Source: Streptomyces sp. GS7
GTDB taxonomy: Bacteria > Actinomycetota > Actinomycetes > Streptomycetales > Streptomycetaceae
Assembly (NCBI RefSeq): GCF_009834125.1
Contig: NZ_CP047146.1
Location: forward strand, 7,658,501-7,722,500
DNA: 64,000 nt
Reading direction: 5' to 3'
The position numbers and the translations under genes were made by a program. The notes under the pieces were generated by a model. That model was not told where the DNA came from. It made no database searches and worked only from the letters and a program-made list of their open reading frames with translations. Of this stretch, positions 35,754 to 42,141 are shown piece by piece (the stretch's first letter is position 1; every line of letters starts with the position of its first letter).

Positions 35754-37010
35754 TCAGCGGCCCCGGCGCGGGTCGCCCTGCTGTTCTCCACGGGCCGGCC
35801 CTGCGGCGTCAGGGCCGTACGGTTCCTCTCCGGGCCGCTGCCACGGTCCGGTACCGCCGTCCCCAGGGGCGGGCACACCCTGCCCCGGATACGGCGCGGT
35901 CGGGGCCCCCGGGGCCTGCCGACCCGGCTGCCCGTAGGGTCCGGGCGGCAGCGGAGGCGGCACGGCCTGCCCCTGGGGCACGCCGTAACCGGCGGGCGGC
36001 GGCGGAGGCTGCTGACCATACGGAGGTAGCGGTGGAGGCTGCCGGGCGCCCGGGAATCCACCGGAGGCCTGGCCGTGCGCAGGCGGCGGGGGCGGCGGCG
36101 GAGGTCCCTGCACACCGGCGGCCGGAGGCGGCGGAGGAGGAGGTGGGGGCGGCCCCTGCACACCCCGGGGCGGCACCGGGGCACCGGGCGGGACCAGCGG
36201 CGCGACGACCGTCGGCGCGCTGTGGATCTGCGCGGCGGACGGCTGCGGATACTGCGGAGTGGCCTGTTGCGGGAGGTGCGGTGCGGGCTCGCGCGGGTCG
36301 GGGGCCGCCGGCGCGGGCGCTACGGACGCGGGTGGCGCGGGCGCTACGGACGCGGGTGGCGCGGGCGCTACGGACGCGGGCGGCGCGGCCGACGGGGCGG
36401 GCCCCGGGTCCACCGGCGGCGCGAAGCCCGGCACGCCCTGTGCGGTCACCGGAGGCGCGGGCGCCGCTTCGGCCGCCTCCTCCTCCACGACCTCACCACC
36501 GAAGTTCTTCAGCAGCGCCTCCAGGCCGCCGTCGAAACCCTGGCCGACCGCGGCGAACCGCCAGACGTCCTTCAGGTAGACGTCGCCGAGCATCACGGCG
36601 CGCTCGGTGCTGAACTCGCCGCCGGTGAAGGGATACCGGGCCACCTCTTCGCCGCCGGCCACGATCCGGAGGTAGCCGGGGCCGATCTGCGACATCTGGC
36701 CCACGCCGTCGAGCGTGGCGGTGAAGGTCAGCTTCCGGATGTGCGGCGGGATGGTGTCCAGGGTGACGCGGAAGGACTCGGTGTCGCCGGCCTGCGCGCC
36801 GAGCAGCTGGATCGACTCCTCGGGCGACTTGGGCTGGTTGTAGAAGACGAAGTAGCGGTCGTCGGAGAGCCGATCGTCGGCGTCCAGGCCGAAGCAGCTG
36901 ACGTCGAGGGTCAGGCCCGGTCCGGCGATCTGCACCCCCACATACAGATCCCGCCCGGCCGTCAGATCGCCGATCCTGGCCTTGTGGCCGCGCTGGAATT
37001 CCCTGGCCAT
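35754..37010 (-). CDS. TerD-domain protein with long proline-rich tail
   Basis: A 418-aa protein. Residues 1-180 form a TerD (tellurium resistance/stress) calcium-binding domain: LTLDVSCFGLDADDRLSDDRYFVFYNQ carries the acidic ligands, and a second acidic site lies further on. From about residue 185 the protein is Pro/Ala/Gly-rich, with three PPASVAPA repeats and runs of up to ten prolines, probably extended and protein-binding. TerD paralogues are abundant in Streptomyces and affect differentiation. GGGGAGGGG precedes the ATG. Confidence 0.88.
   Translation of the reverse strand: MAREFQRGHKARIGDLTAGRDLYVGVQIAGPGLTLDVSCFGLDADDRLSDDRYFVFYNQPKSPEESIQLLGAQAGDTESFRVTLDTIPPHIRKLTFTATLDGVGQMSQIGPGYLRIVAGGEEVARYPFTGGEFSTERAVMLGDVYLKDVWRFAAVGQGFDGGLEALLKNFGGEVVEEEAAEAAPAPPVTAQGVPGFAPPVDPGPAPSAAPPASVAPAPPASVAPAPPASVAPAPAAPDPREPAPHLPQQATPQYPQPSAAQIHSAPTVVAPLVPPGAPVPPRGVQGPPPPPPPPPPAAGVQGPPPPPPPPAHGQASGGFPGARQPPPLPPYGQQPPPPPAGYGVPQGQAVPPPLPPGPYGQPGRQAPGAPTAPYPGQGVPAPGDGGTGPWQRPGEEPYGPDAAGPARGEQQGDPRRGR
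36310..36381 (-). repeat. Three 24-bp tandem repeats inside the TerD gene
   Basis: Three adjacent 24-bp units at 36310, 36334 and 36358 encode the repeated PPASVAPA peptide in the tail. They keep the reading frame, so the copy number could vary without loss of function. Confidence 0.8.
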
Positions 37011-37115
37011 GCGTAACGCCCCTCCCCCGCTCCCGCGTTGAGTCCCTACCCGTGCCAGGCTAACCGCTGGCGCTGACAGTGAGTGATGCCGGGGCTCGGC
37101 GGGGCGGGACGGCGG

Positions 37116-37742
37116 TCACCGGCGCCGGGCGGCGGGCAGATGGGGCAGCCGGTCGGCGGCCACCACGCCTTCGAGATAGCCGCGGGCCCGCTCCGTGCGC
37201 GGATACGACTCCAACAGGCGCCAGAATTCCGGGCCGTGGCCGGGGACGAGCAGATGCGCGAGTTCATGCAGCAGCACGTAGTCGATGACGTACTCCGGCA
37301 TGCCCTGGAGGCGGTGGGAGAGGCGGATGCTGCCCTCGGCCGGGGTGCACGATCCCCAGCGGGTGTTCTGGTTGGTGACCCAGCGCACCGACGCGGGGCG
37401 GGCCCGCCCGTCCAGGAACTGACCGGAGAGCCGCTCGGCCCGCTCGGCCAGCTCGCCGTCGCCCAGTATCCGCTTGCTCTCCTGGGCGGCGAGCTTGTCC
37501 AGCATCACACCGACCCAGCGCTGTTCCTCGGCCTCCGACATCCGGGCCGGGATCAGCACCACCGTGCGGTCGCCCTCGCGGTACGCGGAGACCGTCCGGC
37601 GCCGCCGGGAACTGCGGCGCACCTCGACCGCGCTGGTCCCCGACCCGCGGGCCTTCGGGCTCGGTTCAGCCCGGCGCGGTGGATCTGCGGCGCGGCGCAG
37701 GGGTGTCTCCCCGGAACCGCGGGGGGAAGGATCGGCGGGCAC
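37116..37742 (-). CDS. YgjP-like (DUF45) metallopeptidase
   Basis: A protein of about 208 aa. The C-terminal half has the SprT/YgjP signature: TNQNTRWGSCTPAEGSIRLS, then HELAHLLVPGHGPEFW with the HExxH zinc helix and a downstream histidine. The N-terminus is basic (RRSSRRRRT). Members are predicted zinc-dependent hydrolases or peptidases without a firm role. The GTG at 37742 is chosen; a GTG eight codons upstream is possible, and neither has a strong ribosome-binding site. Confidence 0.8.
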   Translation of the reverse strand: MPADPSPRGSGETPLRRAADPPRRAEPSPKARGSGTSAVEVRRSSRRRRTVSAYREGDRTVVLIPARMSEAEEQRWVGVMLDKLAAQESKRILGDGELAERAERLSGQFLDGRARPASVRWVTNQNTRWGSCTPAEGSIRLSHRLQGMPEYVIDYVLLHELAHLLVPGHGPEFWRLLESYPRTERARGYLEGVVAADRLPHLPAARRR

Positions 37743-37922
37743 GCGCCCGACGTTACCCGCTGGCACTGCGGGAAGTCCCGCCCCACGAACGGTTCGCCAC
37801 CTGAACGCCCCCGGCGCGCACGGCTTGTATGACTAATACCCGCTTCCTGTGGATAACTTCCGCGCCGGTCTCGCGCCTGGCGCATGCTGGGAGCCGGACG
37901 ACGAACGACGGGGGCGGACGAG

Positions 37923-39068
37923 ATGTATCCGATGCTCAAGCCCGCGCTGCGGCGCGGCTGGCGGGACCGGGAGACGGTGCGGTTCGGCGTGGCACCGGCC
38001 CATGCGGTGGTGGTCGGCCCGGTCGACATCGCGACGGGCAGCTTCATCGAGCTGATCGACGGCACGCGCACGATGCGGCAGCTGGTCGAGGAGGGCACGT
38101 CACTGGACGTGACGCCCGAGCGCGCGCGGGGTGTGGTGGACCGGCTCGGCGCGGCCGGGTTACTGGAGGCACCGGCCGCGGGCGGTCCGGCGGCCGACGC
38201 GGTGCGGGCGGACGGACCGGCCTTCGCGCGGCTGCGGCCGGATCTGGCCTCGCTGTCGGTGCGGCACCGGGGAGCCGGCGGGCCGCTCGGGCGGATGGGG
38301 GCGCGCCGGACGGTCCGGGTCAAGGTGAAGGGCGCGGGCCGGATCGGCGCCCAGATCGCGGCGCTGCTGGCTGCGTCGGGCATCGGCAGGGTGGACGTGG
38401 TCGACGGCGGCACGGTCGAGCCGTGGGACGTGGTGCCGGGCGGGCCGGCGGCCGGGCAGGTCGGCGAGCGGCGTGACGCGGCCGCCCGCCGGCTGGTGCG
38501 GGAGTCCTCCCCGTGGAGCCGCCGGCCGCGGCCGGCCGGCCCGGTCACCGAGTCCGGAGAGCCGGGCATCTCCCTCATGGTCATCGCCCCGCGTGACGGG
38601 CTCGGCGCGTACGCTCCCGATCCCGTGCGGGCCGAGCCGCTGCTGACCGCCGGTATTCCGCATCTTTACGCGGGCGTGGTCGAGGGCACAGGTGTGGTGG
38701 GGCCGTTGGTGGTGCCCGGTGTCTCGGCCTGCGCCGGCTGCGACGAGCTGCGGCGGACGGACGCGGAGCCGGCCTGGCCGCGGCTGCTCGCGCAGTGGCG
38801 CTCGGGGCGCGGTTCACCGTCGATGCCGGCCTGCGACACGGCGCTGGCGACGGCGGTGGCGGGGCTCGCCACCGTCCAGGCGATGACGTTCCTGGACGGC
38901 GAGCCGCCACCGTGCACGGGGGCGCGGATGGAACTCCCGCTGCCCTGCGCGAGCGTGCGGACGGTGCGGATCACGCCGCACCCGGACTGCGGTTGCGGCG
39001 CCGCCGCTGCACAGGGGACGGCAGACGCCTCGGTTCCCGGGGCGCGACACGCCACAATGACGGAGTAA
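37923..39068 (+). CDS. E1/ThiF-like protein with PqqD/RRE-like N-terminus
   Basis: A 381-aa protein. Residues 1-85 resemble a PqqD-like winged helix (VVVGPVDIATGSFIELIDGTRTMRQLVEEG), the fold that binds leader peptides in RiPP pathways. A ThiF/E1-like Rossmann domain follows, with GAGRIGAQIAALLAASGIG near residue 136. Zinc-type cysteines occur as ACAGC (C270, C273) and DCGCG near the C-terminus. The nucleotide-binding arginine and aspartate set of active E1 enzymes is not obvious. Codon 80 is TTA, the rare leucine codon read by the bldA tRNA. It lies 34 bp ahead of the ABC1 kinase gene, as in mycobacteria (Rv3196-Rv3197). Function unknown. Confidence 0.75.
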   Translation: MYPMLKPALRRGWRDRETVRFGVAPAHAVVVGPVDIATGSFIELIDGTRTMRQLVEEGTSLDVTPERARGVVDRLGAAGLLEAPAAGGPAADAVRADGPAFARLRPDLASLSVRHRGAGGPLGRMGARRTVRVKVKGAGRIGAQIAALLAASGIGRVDVVDGGTVEPWDVVPGGPAAGQVGERRDAAARRLVRESSPWSRRPRPAGPVTESGEPGISLMVIAPRDGLGAYAPDPVRAEPLLTAGIPHLYAGVVEGTGVVGPLVVPGVSACAGCDELRRTDAEPAWPRLLAQWRSGRGSPSMPACDTALATAVAGLATVQAMTFLDGEPPPCTGARMELPLPCASVRTVRITPHPDCGCGAAAAQGTADASVPGARHATMTE

Positions 39069-39102
39069 CCCCGGTAGGGGACAGTGTGAGTTGGAGGGGC
39101 GC

Positions 39103-40554
39103 ATGTCTGATCTTCCCCGCAAGGCGGTCACCCGCACCGCCAAGCTGGCCGCGCTGCCGCTGGGGTTCGCCGGCCGTGCCACCTGGGGCCTGGGCAAGCG
39201 GATCGGTGGCAGATCCGCCGAGATCGTCGGCCGGGAGCTGCAACAGCGCACCGCGGAACAGCTCTTCAAGGTGCTCGGTGAGCTGAAGGGCGGCGCCATG
39301 AAGTTCGGGCAGGCGCTGTCCGTCTTCGAGTCGGCGCTGCCCGAGGAGATCGCCGGTCCTTACCGCGCAGCCCTGACGAAGCTTCAGGAGGCGGCGCCGC
39401 CCATGCCGACGAGCACGGTGCACGCCGTGCTGGCGGAGCGGCTCGGCGAGGACTGGCGGGAGCTGTTCGAGGAGTTCGAGGACAAGCCGGCCGCGGCCGC
39501 GTCGATCGGCCAGGTGCACCGGGGGGTGTGGCACGACGGCCGCGAGGTGGCCGTCAAGGTGCAGTACCCGGGAGCGGGCAAGGCGCTGCTGTCGGATCTG
39601 GCGCAGCTGAGCCGGTTCGCGCGGCTGCTGGGGCCGCTGATCCCCGGCATGGACGTCAAGCCGCTGATCGCCGAACTGCGCGACCGGGTCTCCGAGGAGC
39701 TGGACTACTCCCTTGAGGCGCAGGCCCAGCGGGCGCATGCCGAGGAGTTCGCCGAGGACCCGGATGTCGTCGTGCCGGCCGTGGTGCACCAGAGCGACCA
39801 GGTGCTGGTGACGGAGTGGATGGAGGGGGTGCCGCTGTCCGAGGTGATCGCCGGCGGCACCGAGGAACAGCGTGACCGCGCCGGGCAGCTGCTGGCCCGC
39901 TTCCTCTTCTCCGGCCCGGCCCGTACGGGCCTGCTGCACGCCGACCCGCATCCGGGCAACTTCCGGCTGCTGCCCGGTGACTCACCGGACGCGCCGGTCG
40001 AGGAGTGGCGGCTGGGCGTGCTGGACTTCGGAACCGTCGACCGGCTCCCCGACGGGCTGCCGCCGACGATCGGCAGCTCGCTGCGGATGGCGCTGGACGG
40101 CGAGGCGGACGCGGTCTACGACCTGCTCTGCGAGGAGGGCTTCGTCAAGGAGTCCATCGCGCTGGACCCGGACGCGGTGCTGGAGTACCTGCTGCCGATC
40201 ATCGAGCCGGCGCAGGTGGACGCGTTCACCTTCACCCGGGGTTGGATGCGCAATCAGGCCGCCCGGATCGGCGATCCGCGGTCCCCCGCACACCAGTTGG
40301 GCAAGCAGCTCAACCTGCCGCCGGCGTATCTGCTGATACACCGGGTGACCTTGAGCACGATCGGGGTGCTGTGCCAGCTGGGGGCCACGGTGCGGCTGCG
40401 CGACGAGCTGGAGGCATGGATGCCCGGGTTCGTGCCCGAGGAGGAGCCCGCGGGTCCGGACGCGGCGGAGCCCGGCGCGGTCATCGGTGCCGCCGACGGC
40501 GCCGATGACCGCGCGGACCGGGAGGAGGCGGCCGTCGAGGAGAGCCCGGCCTGA
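39103..40554 (+). CDS. ABC1/UbiB-family atypical kinase
   Basis: A 483-aa ADCK/UbiB-type protein. Signature elements are the KxGQ helix (MKFGQALS), the Ala-rich loop AAAASIGQVHRG, the ATP-site lysine in VAVKVQYPG, the catalytic LHADPHPGNF and the metal-binding LDFG. UbiB proteins support isoprenoid-quinone biology through ATPase activity; in Actinobacteria the role is not settled. The ATG at 39103 has GGAGGGG before it. A disordered acidic tail of about 50 residues ends the protein. The homologue Rv3197 sits beside whiB7 in M. tuberculosis. Confidence 0.9.
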   Translation: MSDLPRKAVTRTAKLAALPLGFAGRATWGLGKRIGGRSAEIVGRELQQRTAEQLFKVLGELKGGAMKFGQALSVFESALPEEIAGPYRAALTKLQEAAPPMPTSTVHAVLAERLGEDWRELFEEFEDKPAAAASIGQVHRGVWHDGREVAVKVQYPGAGKALLSDLAQLSRFARLLGPLIPGMDVKPLIAELRDRVSEELDYSLEAQAQRAHAEEFAEDPDVVVPAVVHQSDQVLVTEWMEGVPLSEVIAGGTEEQRDRAGQLLARFLFSGPARTGLLHADPHPGNFRLLPGDSPDAPVEEWRLGVLDFGTVDRLPDGLPPTIGSSLRMALDGEADAVYDLLCEEGFVKESIALDPDAVLEYLLPIIEPAQVDAFTFTRGWMRNQAARIGDPRSPAHQLGKQLNLPPAYLLIHRVTLSTIGVLCQLGATVRLRDELEAWMPGFVPEEEPAGPDAAEPGAVIGAADGADDRADREEAAVEESPA

Positions 40555-40557
40555 CCC

Positions 40558-40758
40558 TCACCACCAGGTCGAGTCCAGGCGTCCCTCGATGGCGCGGATG
40601 TTGTCCCTGGCGCAGTTGTCGCAGAAGTAGCGGCGCTCGCCGTTCTCGACCGAGCAGGTCCAGGTCGGCGGTGCGCCCTCGGGAACCGCGCCGCAGCGGG
40701 CGCACACCATGCGCGCGGAGTCCAACTCCGCCTGTCGATGCGTCTTCTGGTCCACCAT
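40558..40758 (-). CDS. Small zinc-ribbon protein
   Basis: A 66-aa protein with two cysteine pairs, CARC and, after a TWTCS cysteine, CDNC, arranged as a treble-clef or zinc-ribbon-like fold. A WW dipeptide ends the protein. It converges on the ABC1 gene with 3 bp between stops. Function unknown; it is probably a structural zinc protein that binds nucleic acid or a partner. Confidence 0.7.
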   Translation of the reverse strand: MVDQKTHRQAELDSARMVCARCGAVPEGAPPTWTCSVENGERRYFCDNCARDNIRAIEGRLDSTWW

Positions 40759-40870
40759 CCGACGATATCCCCGTCAACCTCATGAACCGGGACGCAACGC
40801 ACCACGGGGCCCGCCCTGTCGGACGGACCCCGTGGACGGTGGCCTCAGGAGGCGGTGCCGGTGCGCCCGG

Positions 40871-41188
40871 CTACTGCATCACGGCCATGGCGAGCGCCCT
40901 GCGGGCCCGCAGTGACGCGCGCTCGGCGCGCCGCTGCATACGCCGCGCGGCGGCGAGCCGGTAGGCCCTGCGTTCGGACTCCGCCTCTTGGAGGCGTTGG
41001 TCCATATGAGCCCTCGCCAGGGCTTCTGGAATGAGTTGCATTTCGAGGTTCCTGTTCTGGCGCGGCGCGATCGCGCCGGAGTTCGCGGGGGCGGGGGTGT
41101 CGGTGAAAGTCGGGTTCATCGTGGGGTCCTGCTTCTGGGGATCCCGTGTGACGGGACGGTCGATCGTTCCTGTACCGGTGGTGTTCAT
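40871..41188 (-). CDS. Small basic protein translationally coupled to wblC
   Basis: A protein of up to 105 aa. The ATG at 41188 overlaps the wblC stop codon (ATGA). The C-terminal half is a long Arg/Ala-rich amphipathic helix (LIPEALARAHMDQRLQEAES onward, ending ALAMAVMQ), while the N-terminal half is polar and disordered. Two internal ATGs (41119 and 41041) each have AGGA upstream and would give 82 or 56 residues, so the true size is uncertain. I do not recognise the family. Coupling to wblC suggests co-expression under ribosome stress. Confidence 0.65.
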   Translation of the reverse strand: MNTTGTGTIDRPVTRDPQKQDPTMNPTFTDTPAPANSGAIAPRQNRNLEMQLIPEALARAHMDQRLQEAESERRAYRLAAARRMQRRAERASLRARRALAMAVMQ

Positions 41189-41538
41189 GCCGCGACCGGG
41201 TTCTTGCGCGGACGGCCACGCGGACGCTTCCGCGGCACCACGACGCCCTGGACGAAGAGCTCACCGCCCCAGACGCCCCACGGCTCACGGCGGTCCTTGG
41301 CGCCGGCGAGACACGCCTCGCGGACCGGGCAGGTCTGGCACAGCGTCTTGGCGTACTCGACGTCGGCCGGGGACTCCGCGAAGAAGACCTCGGGGTCGTA
41401 GGTGCGGCACGGAACGGCGGCGCCGAGGCGGTCGATCTCGTCGTCGAGCTCGGTGAGGGGCAGCAAGGAGTTCTCCTGGGGGTCGGGCGGAGGGATCAGG
41501 TCGGTGGCTACGGACGGGGTGTGCGTCTGGAGTTGCAC
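41185..41538 (-). CDS. wblC: WhiB-family regulator WblC (WhiB7)
   Basis: A 117-aa iron-sulfur regulator of intrinsic antibiotic resistance. Four cluster cysteines (C44, C67, C70, C76), the GVWGG turn (88-92) and a C-terminal AT-hook (RGRPRK, about 107-112) identify the WhiB7/WblC subclass, which works with the principal sigma factor at promoters with AT-rich DNA upstream of -35. The GTG at 41538 has GAGGAA about 10 nt upstream. The gene is preceded by a long leader with an upstream ORF and terminator, and is followed by a coupled small gene. Its uvrD2 and mycoredoxin neighbours match mycobacterial whiB7 context. Confidence 0.95.
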   Translation of the reverse strand: MQLQTHTPSVATDLIPPPDPQENSLLPLTELDDEIDRLGAAVPCRTYDPEVFFAESPADVEYAKTLCQTCPVREACLAGAKDRREPWGVWGGELFVQGVVVPRKRPRGRPRKNPVAA

Positions 41539-41590
41539 GGTGGTGTGTTCCTCGTCTGTTCCGGCCCGGCTGGTGGCGGGCGCGTTGGGC

Positions 41591-41633
41591 AAAACAAAAG
41601 GGCCGCGGATCCCGGTGTGGGTTCCGCGGCCCT
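41591..41633 (-). terminator. Rho-independent attenuator in the wblC leader
   Basis: Read on the minus strand: AGGGCCGCGGA (41633-41623), a 13-nt loop, its exact complement (41609-41599), then TTTTGTTTT overlapping the stem end (41599-41591). A true T-tract is rare in this GC-rich window. It lies between the leader ORF stop (41660) and the wblC start (41538), so it would stop transcription before wblC unless prevented. Confidence 0.88.
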
Positions 41634-41645
41634 GGAAGGTGCCGA

Positions 41646-41664
41646 CCTGATCGCGCCGATCAGG
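41646..41664 (-). promoter_or_regulatory. Hairpin spanning the leader-ORF stop codon
   Basis: CCTGATC (41646-41652) and GATCAGG (41658-41664) form a 7-bp stem with a 5-nt loop. The stop codon of the wblC leader ORF (41662-41660) lies in one arm, so a terminating ribosome would melt it. Confidence 0.55.
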
Positions 41665-41989
41665 CTGGATCTCTCCAGGGTTCGAGGCCGCGGTAGGCCC
41701 ACATTTCATGCTGCGTCTGGTACTGCTGCCGGGATTCGGCACCGTTGGCCGCCGCCGCGAAGGCAAAGGAATTCGCCGACGCCTTCGCTACTGCTGCCTC
41801 AGGTGCCTCGGTCGGTCGCGCGGTGCGCTCACTGCCCGTCAGGACAGCGACGGCGGCGGGACGCGCGACCTCGGTACCGGACGGACGGCGGGAGCCGGAC
41901 AGACCGGTGCCAAGGAGCGAGAAGCCGAGAGCGCAGGGGGCGACGACCGAGAGATCGGTCATTTTGTTGGTCTCGATAATGCTGATCAC
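41660..41989 (-). CDS. Leader ORF of wblC (109 codons)
   Basis: The GTG at 41989 has a near-perfect ribosome site (GAGGAGG, 7-nt spacing), so this frame is almost certainly translated. The peptide begins with a hydrophobic stretch (VVAPCALGFSLLGTGL), becomes Ala/Ser/Thr-rich and ends HEMWAYRGLEPWRDPA. It matches no enzyme I know. The stop lies 27 nt before the attenuator, and its last dozen codons contain CCGCGGCC (41693-41686), complementary to GGCCGCGG in the attenuator's 5' arm. It is best read as a regulatory upstream ORF that senses slowed ribosomes. Confidence 0.75.
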   Translation of the reverse strand: MISIIETNKMTDLSVVAPCALGFSLLGTGLSGSRRPSGTEVARPAAVAVLTGSERTARPTEAPEAAVAKASANSFAFAAAANGAESRQQYQTQHEMWAYRGLEPWRDPA

Positions 41990-42017
41990 TGGGCTCGCCT
42001 CCTCTCGGCGTCTCGGT

Positions 42018-42037
42018 GGACCGGGAAAACCCGGTCC
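42018..42037 (-). promoter_or_regulatory. 8-bp inverted repeat in the wblC 5' leader
   Basis: GGACCGGG-AAAA-CCCGGTCC is a perfect hairpin about 30 bp upstream of the leader-ORF start. It may shape the leader RNA or be an early pause hairpin. Confidence 0.5.
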
Positions 42038-42102
42038 AGGGTGTTCAAGTACAGCACGGATCCATCGGATCTCGGAAGTTCCGTTGTCTCCGTTGCTTCC
42101 GA

Positions 42103-42141
42103 AGGCTATGGGGATGCGCTCCGCGCGCGCAAACTATTTTT
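42103..42141 (-). promoter_or_regulatory. Candidate WblC-type promoter of wblC
   Basis: Reading toward wblC: AAAAAT (42141-42136), a few bases, TTGCGC (42132-42127), 18 nt, TAGCCT (42108-42103). WhiB7/WblC promoters need an AT-rich patch immediately upstream of the -35 element, which the AT-hook contacts, so autoregulation is plausible. The AT patch lies in the last codons and stop of uvrD2. The predicted transcript has a leader of about 560 nt. Confidence 0.6.

Noticed and set aside
37848..37857. TGTGGATAA, an exact DnaA-box-like 9-mer
   Set aside because: A single copy with no cluster, no AT-rich unwinding region and no replication genes nearby, so not an origin; chance or a -10-like element is more likely.
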